NCBI RefSeq assembly: GCF_000150275.1
Contig: NW_002060945.1
Coordinates: forward strand, 5,384,123 to 5,448,122
Length of the DNA: 64,000 bases
Reading direction: 5' to 3'
Source: Trichoplax adhaerens
Taxonomy: Eukaryota > Placozoa > Uniplacotomia > Trichoplacea > Trichoplacidae
Below the pieces are notes generated by a model. It was not told the origin of the DNA and did not search any database. It was given only the letters and a program-made list of their open reading frames with translations. Both the position numbers and the translations under genes were made by a program. This document shows, piece by piece, positions 24,475-37,500 of the stretch; position 1 is the first letter of the stretch, and each line of letters opens with the position of its first letter.

Positions 24475-26631
24475 TTAGGCTTTGCTAGCGCTGTTTCTGG
24501 ATGATGAAGCACGCCTTTTTCGGCTCAAATGTTCGGCACGTTTCTCTTTAAGACGCTTAGCCAATAGTTTCTGATATTCGGCAGCTTCTTCCTTATTTTT
24601 CTGTGAACGTTGCCTCTTGAGAGCCATCGATTTACGCTTACGTTGCAAGCGTACAGGCGTTACTAATCGTTGAATTTTAGGTGCTTTGGCAGTACGTTTT
24701 TTGCCTTCTTTGTCTGGTAATTCTCTACGAATAACATAGCGACGTACGTCGTCTTGTTTATTCAAGTTGAACAATTTACGAATCTTGTTGCAACGTTTAG
24801 GGCCAAGACGTCTTGGTAAAGTTCTGTCGGTTAATCCTGGAATCTCATTATCGCCTTTCTTAATAACGACCATGTTGAGTACGCTAAGATTAGAATCCAC
24901 AATACAACCACGAACGGATTTACGTTTACGTTCACCAGTACGGCGTGGACGATAGCATGAATGGCCTTTAGATAGTAGTAAGCGCACACGACCATTGGTT
25001 AAAACACCTTGTTTCATGGGAAAGCCTTGCTTGTCGTTTCCACCAGTGATGCGAAGGATATATCCCTGTAAATGTATAAATAGAAATGGCGTCAACAATC
25101 ACCCATCGATCTAGTAATTATTACAAGCGTTCTATTTTCAACATCAATAACTATAACCAATACGAATTTTTAATCTACAAATAGTCACTGCTACCTTTGA
25201 TCTCATTTATGCTATTTTTATATGTCGAATATCAACTGGTAGAATGGCTAATTCAGCTCAGTTTATTTGATATATTACCTTCCATTCTTCGCCTAAGCAT
25301 TCTGCAGAAACTTCAGCGCTTATGCGTTTTTCGTAAAATTCGCGACTATAAAGTAAAAGCATGCCAACGTTATTATTAATGCTAGTACAAGAAGCAAGGT
25401 TAAACCTGTTAGCCACTCTATTTTGTTAACAGCGAATGCACTGCAGTTAGTTATAAATATTATCAATAATGTACAGTCTATTGATAGCAGTAAGTTACTA
25501 TCTCCTTGTTCACCTTTCTTACTAAGCATATAAATACGATAGCAGCCTTAAAGTTACTTTAGTATATACTGAAATTCTTACAACCTAATCACTACCATTA
25601 CAAGAACGCCAATGTAAATTACCCCACTTTGACTTTATGCTTTAAATACAATGTATATCTACTGTAGTATACTCACTACTAACCAACAACATCGCTACTT
25701 TACTGTAATTAAATGATAGAACTTTGATCACACTCACTAAATCTGCAATAAGGTAAGTGCCAAGTTACTAGCAATTATTGTATTCGAACTATTTTCAGGG
25801 TTAGTCAATGTGATCAGGTGATTCAAACATGATTGCAGTTCTTTATCAATTTTCCAGCAGGTTGTAGCATATAACTTAAAGCGACTGCTTGATTTGTTGT
25901 TGCCTGGTTGCAAGAATGTTAAGTTCTAATTCATCATTATTAAAGCATTTCAGTACAACTTACTACTTGTGTTCATCTTCGATATCTATCAGTTTTTGAC
26001 AACCAGTTGCCGGAAATGCAATATTCAACTGAAATAGAAGTAAAACGGAGTTAGCAAGGTTATCTCCACATCATCTTAAAGGCTATGATAACTACAATCC
26101 TTTGTGGCTTAACGTCTAGCCTAAGTTGCTGTCCATCTCTCTCTAACTGATAGGCATACAGCTATCTCCATTTTAGGGTATTTTTACGACAGGGAGAGCG
26201 CGGTATCCCTTCTATTGGTGCTACTACAGTGATGCGCGTATCGAAATGATTCATCTACAGTCATCGTTTGGAGTGTATTGATGATCATCTCATGTAATAG
26301 CGAGAATACGAAGGGATAAGTGTTTTGTTATTAACAGTAAATTCAGTTGGTTTGATATTAGCTATTAGTTCTGTAACGAGAACATCGTTTGGCCATTGAC
26401 TGCACTTCAGTTTACGCCTTGCCTATTTGGCTATTACACAGTACACTATAGCGATTTCTATCATGGCTGCCTACCACGCCGTCCATGTAAAACTATCGTA
26501 TGAAATTCGATCCATAAGCAATGTCATCTATGATTGAAATTATCACGTCCAATTTAATGTGATTTCTACTGATCATGGAGATGATTTTGCAGGGCCAAAA
26601 TGGATTCTGCAAGCAAAAATCTCACCTTCAT
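24475..26631 (-). CDS. RPS6: 40S ribosomal protein S6, 4 coding exons
   Basis: Exons, 5' to 3' on the minus strand: 26631-26626, 26028-25964, 25345-25279, 25065-24475. They join in phase to 242 residues (human 249). Near-invariant eS6 blocks are present: [67 protein letters not shown] and [10 protein letters not shown]-like sequence ([18 protein letters not shown]). The C-terminal tail keeps the basic-plus-serine pattern of the S6-kinase target ([15 protein letters not shown]) but is shorter than in vertebrates. The first coding exon holds only the two codons ATG AAG and is followed by a GTGAG donor. This explains why the long open frame starts inside the protein. The product is a structural protein of the small ribosomal subunit and the classical end target of TOR signalling. 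Confidence 0.97.
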
Positions 26632-26668
26632 CTTCCTCGATGGTTGCTGGACGCCACGGCCAAAAGGT

Positions 26669-26684
26669 AAAAGAAAAGAAAGGG
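26669..26684 (-). promoter_or_regulatory. Pyrimidine tract upstream of RPS6, likely 5' TOP and transcription start
   Basis: On the minus strand the sequence reads CCCTTTCTTTTCTTTT, about 38-53 bases before the RPS6 start codon. A C-initiated pyrimidine run at the mRNA 5' end is the 5'-TOP element of ribosomal protein genes, which places their translation under TOR control. Position and composition are seen; its use as the mRNA start is inferred. Confidence 0.6.
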
Positions 26685-26754
26685 CTCGAAGATACAGCTG
26701 ACCACGGCTTCGTGTTCACAAGATGTTCAACTGCGTCGGCGCAGTAATTAGTCC

Positions 26755-26880
26755 AGTACAGTCCAGTACCGTACTGTACAGTACTTCAAATCGTACAGTG
26801 TGCATTGTACACTGTACAGTGCACGTGCTCGTTTCTCCAGAAATGGATGACCTACTGTATAATACAGTGTATATAGTTGG
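26755..26880. repeat. Palindromic GTACAGTAC-type tract upstream of RPS6
   Basis: Iterated CAGTACAGTCCAGTACCGTA, CTGTACAGTAC, TGTACACTGTACAGTGCAC and similar self-complementary blocks. They lie about 120-250 bp upstream of the RPS6 start codon. Same sequence type as the tract at 12472-12786. Confidence 0.75.
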
Positions 26881-27050
26881 TACTAAGTACTATACTTTTG
26901 TGATGTCTTCCACAGCCATGCAAGAAGTTTAAGACGACATTCTATACTGTAGCTATCAATAACTGTTGATGGTAAAGGAATGCACTAAATTAGTGCAGGT
27001 ACTAGCAGGAAAGGACTCCTAAAAATGAAAGAAACGGATACAAGTTAACG

Positions 27051-27101
27051 TGGACTACTAGAAGAAGGAGGCCTAGTAGGTCATCGTCTTCTAGTAGTCC
27101 A
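27051..27101. repeat. Perfect 15-bp inverted repeat with 21-nt loop
   Basis: TGGACTACTAGAAGA at 27051-27065 is exactly matched by its reverse complement at 27087-27101. The loop contains AGGCCT and a partial third copy of CTAGTAG. It could be a cruciform, the stem of a small hairpin RNA or the footprint of a miniature inverted-repeat element. Nothing in the sequence decides between these. Confidence 0.85.
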
Positions 27102-27479
27102 TGAAGTAACCGTAGATATGTGGCCTTAATAAGAGTCAGAGGCAAGAAATGGTCGTTCAGCAGACTCCAAAAATGCACAGACCGGCTGGCTACTGTATAT
27201 TGGCTGGTCATTTCAGCCATAACGCATGCGTATAACTGGCCCTACTCAATCAGGGCTAGTGTTACCACTGGACGCTGTCATACTATCCACGGCTATAATA
27301 CAGTCATACTAGAGTCTACAAGCGTAACACCCAGGCCCAGCCCAGGCCAGTGTGTATCATATATAACATATATACCCCGGGGTTGCGCACCAAGTGAAAT
27401 GCGCGTGTGATCATATTGAAAGCACTGGCTCAGCAAGTTGGACTCTTCGCCTCCATTCCAATTGGGATATAGTTGCAAA

Positions 27480-30360
27480 ATGAATACAGCTATACAATTA
27501 TATGAACGTAGTTTAACAGCTATTAATACACCTATACCTCGTATAGTAAAAGAAGATGATGTGGTGATATGTGTATCGCATTCTGGCTTAAGTAAAATGG
27601 ATGTTCGAGTCATTCGAGGAGACATCAAGATCACCAAACCAGTGATCGCTGGACGCCAACTCAGTGGTACTGTCTATGCATGCGGTAGCAACGTCCAACA
27701 TATTAAACTTGGCGATCGGTTAGCCTTTACCTATTCTCAATCTTGCTGTATACCTTCTTGACATCTCAAGGGATTCGTTATTCAAACTTCTCTTGTAGTA
27801 ATGGCAATAACAGTCAATAAAATCAATCAAAGTGGGTGGCTACAGTACAATGCAATACTGACTCTAGGCTAGAGAAGGAGGAATGAGACATTGTTCATCG
27901 TCGCTTTGTTCATGTTCACATCCTGCACTAATGAACATCAACCGAGTTCATTAATCTTCTCCAACTGTAAATAGTGATAAAAATTCTACTCACTTGGAAA
28001 ATGAACCGACATTTTACTGTACTGTCCAATTACGATCTACTCTAGAATCATTATTGATGATAAAATGAGATCAACGTATCGACCATAGTCGTAAACTTTT
28101 AGTTTTCGTCCTGGTCAATCGATGACAGCCTATACCTTAGCTCATTCTTCCTACAGTCTTATTAATCTAGACTAGAATTTCTATCAACAGTATGCTAGTA
28201 TAAAAGGATGCCCACGACCATTTTCATCATCATACAAGATGATTAACCATTCTTCATAATTCTTATTTTGTTACGTGATTCTATCATTTTAATGTTCTTT
28301 TATTTTCCCTATTCATCTTAAGTGTTATTCGATAACGACGGTAGATAGAAGGTCGTCGATCATTTTAACCAGTTTGGACGATGTATTTCTCATGGCTAGA
28401 CCAATAATCGCATGTTTTATTTGATACTCTTACGGTAGATGCAAAGATCGTGGATTAATCCAACGAGTTTTAATTCTAAATTTTATACCATTATCAAACA
28501 CTTTATTATGATTATTATGTTATGGATCAGTCTAGCCAGTTGTATCGATACTATAGTACTGGACTGTAGACGTCTATGCACAAGTATTGATCAATTGATT
28601 GCTTGATCAATCTCACTAATTTTCTAGACCGATGTGACTACAGTTATCATTGGTTCTGATTGATTGATTGTACTATTTTACAGAGTGGTAGTCAATCCAA
28701 GAAGCCCTCCTAAATACATGGATCGTTATTGCTGGAGAAATCAATCCCATATGTCCGAGGAATGTAGTATTTATAATGATATTGGTATAGCTAAGAATGG
28801 TGGTTGGTCAGAATATTGTCGTATATCAGCGAATCAGGTCTATCTTTTACCGCCTGAAGTACCTGAAAATGTTGCACCCTTATGCGATTCTCTCAGTTCC
28901 GTCATTCACACGTGGAATAAATTGGATAATGTTCCTTGTGATGCCAGGATTTTAGTTTGTGGAGCAGGTACATCTTAACATTCGTTGTTCTAATAAACTT
29001 TTCCGATGATAAATTCGAATCAAACTAAACGTCATCATTTAGTACTAAAGTAAATTAGAAATATTGAAATTCTTTACATGGATCTGTTAACTCAAGGTTA
29101 CATACTTATTTGAGCATATTAAATTACTCAAGTTATTGTTTCTAGATATGCGAATAAATAAAGTATACAATGTACAGTGGACATCCTCATGAACGGGATG
29201 CTAAAAGATTTAGAATCTATCTTATTTATTCGCTTATATTGTCATTACAATTCATGCTATTGAGAGAACGAACTAGAATTCATACGACAATCAAAGGTTA
29301 ATATACGTGTAACTCATCAATTAGACGCTTACGTCTATACGATTAAGCTACATGTATTCCATTCACTTTACTGGTGTAAGTTGAAACAATTCTGCTGTAG
29401 TTTAAAACCTATTAATATTACCTGGTAAAATTACCTCTTTGTACAATCTTCACACACCTTAAGGAAACTAAGGGTAATTTACTATATCAAATTTGCTCTG
29501 TTACACCCATACTGAAATTATTCGGGAAATAGTAAAGTATCACATTACTTGCCTAATAAATTGAATATACAAAATTCTCGTATCCAGGTGTTTACTATTG
29601 CTTCAAGCATTGTTATTACCGAAAAGTACTAAATTATGGTAGCTTACCTATATCACTGATAGAAAGAAGTCGTTGTATCGTCCATTCATAGTATTATAGT
29701 ATTAATGCTATAATAATCAATTTACCATATAGGAATGTCTGGATTACTGTGGATTTCATATCTTCATTTTCGAGGCTTCCGTGAAATAGTGGTCTGTGAG
29801 CCAGTTGAAATACGACGTAGGGTTGCAGCTGCTTTAGACTTAGGGTATGAAGTAGTCCATCCGACAAAACTTGATATTTATGGACGTGACGACAAATTAG
29901 CATTTGATGTTCTTATCGATACATCAGGTAAGATGAATTAAAAAAATTCGATTGTAGCCTTACCTGTCTAAAGGATAGATATCGCATAGAGACTTAATAT
30001 TGCTATATTATTTATGTAAACTGGATAATAGGAGACGGAGATGCAATCCAAGACGCTTTAGTAACGTTGCGTAAAGGTGGAAAATTGATTATTTTCAATT
30101 ATGGGCTAGTTAATACTGAGATCAAAATTAATCCTTATAATATCGTCGCCAAAGAATTAACTATTATTGGCTCATCCGGCAATCCCCTAACTTTTGCACA
30201 AGCTGTAGCTGTAGCGAGAGATATGGCCAATTCTTATCTCAATGTAGAGAAACTTGGAATTCGAGTTTACAAATTGAGAGATTATAACTTAGCTTTAACC
30301 TCATTGTTACGAATGGAAATTACCCAAGCCATTTTTTCCGTTTCACACTTTGTAATATAG
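27480..30360 (+). CDS. Medium-chain dehydrogenase/reductase-like protein lacking zinc ligands, 4 exons
   Basis: Exons: 27480-27718, 28684-28967, 29733-29927, 30032-30360. They join in phase to 348 residues, the usual MDR length. An N-terminal GroES-like domain (about 1-140) is followed by a Rossmann domain. Its motif is GAGMSG at residues 173-178, with an acidic residue (E197) after strand 2, which suggests NAD(H). The best family resemblance is to zinc-type polyol/threonine dehydrogenases (sorbitol, arabinitol), for example GGWSEYC and VCGAG. The residues that bind catalytic zinc in that family are replaced: Ser38 in place of Cys, and Arg59-Gln60 in place of His-Glu. The four-cysteine structural zinc lobe is absent too. 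It may be a non-catalytic or zinc-independent paralogue. Introns 1 and 2 are long for this genome (965 and 765 bp) and hold no recognised feature. Tail-to-tail with the adhesion GPCR. Confidence 0.85.
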
Positions 30361-31590
30361 TTAGAGAGTTTATGATAGATAACTAAGTATACGGTATACC
30401 AAGACAGAACTATCAATATTTATAGACAATCGATCTGATCGGTATTTCTAAGTATATTTTAACTGGCAATCTGACTCTATATAGTTATCCGAAACAAATT
30501 ATCGACGTCAATTATATCAGTAAGATTACCTATCCAAGAGCATTAGTTGTAGACAATCCACTAAATATTCGGCAATCAGTATATTCTAATAGTATATTTT
30601 ACGTACTAATCAGGCGATATATATTCATCATTAATAAAGGCGTGCAGGACATCATTTAGATGATGTTACAATCGCTAATTTGTACAGTGTTTCCTTCTGT
30701 TCGTTATTTTAACCCTTCCATATCATTTTTAATAAATATTATTATGTATGAAAGTTTTGGGCTGTTCTTGTAAAGTATTACCAACTTGGAAGTAGACTAC
30801 CTTATTTAAAGAGCTGTGCAAGCTTAACTATTTCTACAGTATGATCTTATTGCCGACACAATATGCTCATATTATATTTTTTATACCTATCGTAACTTCG
30901 CCTAGAATTATTGTTGGACTAAATGCTAGCACATAGCAAAGCCAAGATCAGAATTGTAACTTTCACTAGTGTTTTACGGCAATACGTATTATCAGATCTC
31001 AATCAAGAAATTCTAATTATGTAATAGATTTTATTTACGAGGAGTCAACACTTAAGTAAATCTATTATCCACCGTAAATGATAGCCAATTATTATATCTT
31101 TAATTAATTATTAATATTATTTACAAAGCTTTTGTTTCAGTAATGATAGTTCGTATTACTACTTTCTCTTAATCGATTAGTTATAAGATATTACTGCCAC
31201 ATTCATTTTGTGATCATCATTGCTAGATCCTTTACAAGTCTCCGTTCGATAACGGATGGTAATCATAGTCTAAGCAAAACTATATTTGATTTACTGATAA
31301 TATTTACAAAAATTTTGCCACGGTACATACTGTTAAAAGTATTTTCATCCCTTGATAAACAGTAAGATGTAGCGGTTGTACAGTATTAACTGTTATCGCT
31401 GTTTACAAAGGGTTTTTATAGATTTTGATTGATAAATCTCTATATATTACTTGTGTAGCAGCGAATCTTGATAAGTTGTAGTTTCTGCTCATTTCTAGGC
31501 CATTATTTGCTGCGATTGTTAATAATAGATCAATATTCAGTCTTCTATTCTGCCATCGTTGTAAAATTCAACGATTTTAAATATTATCCG
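30361..31590. other. Convergent 3' region between the MDR gene and the adhesion GPCR
   Basis: AT-rich sequence with several AATAAA signals near 30728. No open frame, repeat array or RNA gene that I can support. Confidence 0.5.
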
Positions 31591-34500
31591 CTAGGCGAAA
31601 GTGAATAGATGTGCCCCAGAAATGGCTGCTTCTTTTAAGATCGCTAGAGTTCGTATCTTCTGCTAAGAGAGCATACACAAATATGAAATTAATCCATATG
31701 AAGAATATGTATATGCAATTACACTGAAACAATTATACTGTACAATGCACATTCTAGAATATATTCACGGTGTAGCAATTAACATAGCTAATTTATCGAT
31801 ACTAACCAGAGCACTTGCTAAAATCGGATAATTCTGGTGCAATTCTATTTTTTTTCACCTCCTAAGAGTAATCAAGATATTTATATCGTCAGCAACATGC
31901 TATTTTATCAGAATATAATTTACTGAATTAGTTCTCTACCTTTGGAGGTATGGAACGTATGACAGTTGGCATGATTTGCGAGTGGCCATCACGATTTCGT
32001 TTAATTTGGAGTCTCTTAATAAAATAGTCTTTCACCTATAAACAAAAAGAATTCCATTTTGACCATAGAATAAGAATTTTGTAATGCTCACACAAATAGG
32101 TAGATCATATTTTAAATTAAATATTATTTACCTGATGATTTGTGGCACAGTGAAAAATGAATATGAGAAAGCCCTAGTCATCATCATATTACTGTTCATC
32201 AGTATTAATTTAAATATGCTTTCACATATACAGTACATATATACAGTATAAACGTAACTTGAACCTAACTATATCTATACCAGTTTATTCTTAATTACAT
32301 CGGATTATACCTGTAGAGAGTTAATTACGACGAACAAATATCCAAAGGCCAAAGTAGTGCTATTAAGAAAGAGAAGTCCAAATAGCCAAGTCAGGCCAAA
32401 TAATGGTAATAAAACAATACTTGCGCGGATAGACTTTCTGCATGTTCGATATCAAACGTGGTATGGAATCGAAATCAGGATTAGATTCGGTAAATTGTAG
32501 TATCATTAATATTACTATTTAATATACTTCTTCGCAACCTAACAAAATAGTTGTATTTGAATTCGGCTAATCTAGCTCTGTCATGGAATTTAATAGCACT
32601 AGCTATGCATTAACTATCAATCTCTTGATCGTCAATATTCATCTAGTTTTAAAAACCAGCAGCAGTTTTAGCTAATCTGTGGCTATAGTATTTTAGCAAA
32701 TAGTGTGCCATTTATATTTACGCTTATGATTGTACACCTATGTATTTCAGATATATATGATTTGTTGTCTAATCTCACTCAGTTACGGAATTTAATAACG
32801 CTAGCTTAATATCGATTATAATTATCAATCTCTTGATCGCCAACATTTCATTTTGTTTTAAAACTACCAGCAGTTTCGATTAATCTACGGCTATAGTATT
32901 TTAGTAATATATTCTGCCATTTATATTCATACTTATGATTGTATACCTATATATTTTAAATGTTCATGATTTACTATGAGCTCTAAATAATTACCTATTA
33001 TTACTATAAACAACTAATTTACCAATTTTAGTTTACCTAACTTTTACAAGATTCGATCTATCTGATACCAACTTCAACGTTAACAAGGACCGAACTGCTA
33101 ACCCTAAGATAATCCCGTTGATCTAGGTAGAAGGTGATAGAAAAATTACAGTTACAATATAGAAATTATCGTTATAGAGATCCTATGTACATGAAATATC
33201 TATACCGCAATAATGATTACAATAGGGCCAATAAAAGCAATATTTAGTCCATTTTTATGGGATATCCAACAACTAAGAAATGAACAGAAATAGGTAAGAC
33301 TGATAAAAGTATCTAGTTAGTTAACAATTCTTCAAACAACTGTGCTACTTTCAGACATACTAATTGGGGTTACGATAAGTTTCAAAATAAGCTGCCGCAG
33401 GGATAGCCACAATAAGAAGCGGTATTCCTATAAGAATTGATGATAGAAAATTTCATTATATTACCAGAAAGGCTCGATATTTCCCATGTAAGTAAATGGT
33501 GCAACTTACCCCATCCTATTAATGAATAAATACCATACATGGATGTCAATTTTTCTATCCTGGTCGTATTTCGATATAACCATATAGCTTCGATTAACAT
33601 CCACATAAAGCTGGCCAAGTAAAAGTAATGAAGGGCCATGGCGATAATAGTGCATAATGGCTTGGTAAATAAATGAGTTAGGATAAATAATAAATCAATT
33701 TCATAGCCCGTAATACAATAATATATCCATCAGATATTAATACTATAGTATAGATAGGCTAAGCAATCTGTTTGGAATAGTTAGATTACCTCTTTATCAG
33801 TCGAATCGACGCCAGCCACGAATATTAGATCAGCTAGGAGTAGAGCTAATGATAAACAGGCGTGGATGAAATTTCGGAAACACCGTAGTTGCCTAATTTT
33901 AAAAAGGATTGCGGAAAAAGAATCAAGTAATATTAGATAACGCAAACGTCTTGGTTTGCTTATAAGTTATTTTAAAACTGTTAATCTTGGGATTGCTTTT
34001 AACATTGCAAGTTAGTTAGGATTAAATTCCTATTTAAGGTCTGTCAAAAATAGCTCTTGCTACATAGAATAAAGTAGAGTATCTCGTATTTCTATATTGC
34101 AATTTCTAAACGACTACTGTAAGCTATGGCTTTAGAATAACTCTTTCAATTGACTATATACTGGTATACTTTAGGATTTATGCCACTTTAATGTTATCCC
34201 TAACACTAAATAAGTTACAAGTATCCGATAAAACCACGAAGGACAATTAAAAGCCGACAATAACAATTTCTTTAGTCCTTGTATTGATAGAACTGTTGAG
34301 CCACAAAATCGATCAAGATATTATTTACAGGTTTAAAGTAATGGAACAGTTTGATGTATCGAAATTCTATTCTAATTAGAGTTGAATATTGTAGCCTGTA
34401 AGGAATTAAACTATAATTTTAATAAGTACGACATAATATTGTCTAACGATAAAATGAGTTTAAAACAGGTAAAATGATCGACCTAATTTAGGGTATAAAA

Positions 34501-37500
34501 TGTTAACTTAATGTCTGAAATAAGTGGTATTACCTAATCAAAGTAAAGACGGCGACATTGATGCTTAAAGCCACGATAGAAACGGCCAAACCAAATTTTG
34601 ATATTATACTTAAAATTCTTTCGTGGATTGGTGTAATCTGGTAAGAGATCAGCAACGGAAGCTGTTACTCGTACTAACTTTTCTAATCTACTAATTATTT
34701 AGCAGCCATCACTCACCGATATTTCTCGTAAAGACATTAAAATTGTAAAGCTAGTCAAATGATTGGTACTACAAGTAATACAGGATTCATTGCGATTAGC
34801 CATGACTACTCCATCGGTTAGCCATTTGCTTTTGGAAATAAGTGAATACAAATTAATTCATTATCAAATGGACGGATAAAATTAGTAAGAGTTTTAAATT
34901 CCGACTAAGCGGAGGATATATGTAGCAATATCTCTGGCATAATTTTAAAATAATTATTTTGGTTAAACTCGCATGACATTCAATCACAAACCTCGTATTC
35001 CAGTATTGACATATTGGCAAATAAACCGAGGTATCTGACTATTATTTGTAAATAAATGAATAACAGATACAGTATGTATCTAGAAGAATGATATACGCAC
35101 CAGGCGAGTAATTATTGTTATTGTACTTACTAAATTTGATGCAGTTTATAAGTAATGGAATACCTTAATATCTGTAATAATGTCGATATTCTCTTTAAAA
35201 GGTTGTCGTAACTTTGGGTGGGTTACACATGAAATAACTGGAGCACTAAAACCTTTCAGTCGGTACAGGTGACATAGAATGCTTACTTTAGCTATAACAT
35301 AAGCAAAAGTGAGCATCGATAAGGATCCCTGAACATTTTCAAATCGATTAAAAGGCTAAATTATTGCTCTAACCTTGATGTTGTAGCAGCATAGTTGGTA
35401 TCATAATCTTGACATTATCATTTTGAGACGGCGATTCAGTGATTCCAATGTTCAACCAGGAGGCATTAGAGCTCATTTCCGAACTCATCAAAGTTGTACC
35501 TTTAATCGCTAAAAAGAAAAAATACTTCCATTAATTTGTTTAGCATTTCTATAGACCTTGGTTCATCTTCTCCTGTTATGTAAGAATCGCATTATTATCT
35601 AACTATGCAACTATTTCAAAAGCTAGACCCTTTCAAAAAGTTTCTGTCGTTAGTTAGCATTTATGCGAGTATTGTATCATTACTATTGACCGCTAGTTTG
35701 GAATTAATGTTGATAGTAGATCCAACTATCGGTACTAATGTTCTATATAATTGGGTAATGAAAGAATGGCCTGTATAACCTTGAAAGGAATCAGCATAAG
35801 AAAAGTCGTTGATTTGATATTTCATCATCAAATGAAGCAGCTGATGATCGAAAACATCAACAGCATTTAGGAGCTTGCCGTTAGCACTCTTAATGGAAAT
35901 TTGAATTGTTAGTAGAATGAAAATGATTTAGCGTTGCAGTTCTCATAATTACAAACTTGAATGATATTTTGACGAATAATCAAGCTAAGTTAGAATGATT
36001 GCCGCATGCCTACAATCCTTACCTTAATATGATCAGGGCTATTAGATAGATTTGATTGTGGAGTATCGGAAGAACCATCATTATCGCAACAGGAGTTCAT
36101 ACCAGCTAGAGTTTGATTTCCAATAAAATGCTTCTTAACCATGTCGGTTAAAATTGATTTAATCTTATTGGATGTGGGCTAAAATAAAAGAATATCAATT
36201 GTATTACTCTACTGATCACTTGGGAGAAAGTTAATTCTTCAAAGCTTTAGGCAATAGTAATAGCTATTGCTCCTAGGGTAATTCATAGCATTAAAATTGA
36301 ATATTTACCGTAGGTGTAGAATCAATGATGGATTGAAAATGAGTATGCGAATCATTTGCTTCAATTGCAAGGCCAGCAGTACTAAAAATGGATTTATTTT
36401 CTGTCGCCGTACTTGTCGTTAATAGTATCTCGGCTGCTTTTTCGAATGTTAGAGTAATGTATGAATCTTTTACACCATTATACACCAATAATGAACTAGA
36501 AATACCACTAGTACTTCTAATAAGATGTAATGGGTTGTAGAATGAACTATCATCCATTCTTGTTAAATGCGATTGAACTGGCCATTTTGCAGTTTGCTCC
36601 GCTGAACTTTGCAAGCTAATAACAGAGCTAATACTCAATGCTGAAATAGAAGAAGACATAGATTGATCTGGTGCAACAAATGGCAAGCTAGACTGACTTG
36701 AATTTTGCATGCCAATTATAGAGTTACTTAATGCTAAAATGGAAGATTTGCCTTGAATTGATACAGAAGAGGTTAAGGTAGGACTGGTACTCGATATGAA
36801 ATTAGAAGAAGATTCGACTTGAACTGGTACAGAAGGGGTTAAACTAGAGCTGATACTCGATATGAAATTGGAAGAAGATTTGACTTGAATAAGTGCAATA
36901 TATAATAAACAAGAGCTACTGGTGGGATTTTCGATACAATCTGTAGTGGAAAAGGCTAGAGATTCTGCTACATTAGATTGAACTGCTGTCGATAGAATCT
37001 CAATTCTTCGTTGGATACTCGAACTCTTTTTACTTTGATGCATTGATGAAGCAGTGGCAGTATATGAAACAGAAGTAGTATCATAACTACCCAAGGTATC
37101 TATCAGGAAATAAAGGGAAAAAAATTCTGTTCGTAATTCATATTTACGTTTATACCTAGGATAGCACAACCAAAAATTGAGATATACACGAATGATATTA
37201 CCTATTGTGACCAAATTCTCATCACATGAAAGGAAACTGGTTGTTGAGCTAGAAGTAGAAGCTAGTTCAAGATCAAAGTTTTCAGTTCTTGTAGGACTTA
37301 CAGAACTAGGTGTCAAGTCTCCTATTTGATCGATGGTAAATGTGGGTGCTGTTACATGGTTACTGGGTACTTTGATCATCATAGTTGGCGCATAGGAAGT
37401 TGTTGGCTGATCTAACTGTTCGTGAATGGACGAAATTACTATGAAATCATGTTGTGCTTCCGAGGTTGAGCTAGTTATACTTACAAATAGCTCATTAGAG

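Larger units (their letters stand above)
26632..27479. other. Divergent intergenic region between RPS6 and the MDR gene
   Basis: Holds the RPS6 promoter, a GTAC-rich palindromic tract, a perfect 15-bp inverted repeat and a short locally GC-rich patch (CCCAGGCCCAGCCCAGGCC near 27330) before the MDR start codon. Several 60-110 codon frames here are shadows on overlapping strands with no domain support. Confidence 0.5.

Noticed and set aside
27293-27637. 114-codon minus-strand frame opposite MDR exon 1
   Set aside because: Shadow of the plus-strand exon, which has clear family similarity and continues in phase into three further exons.
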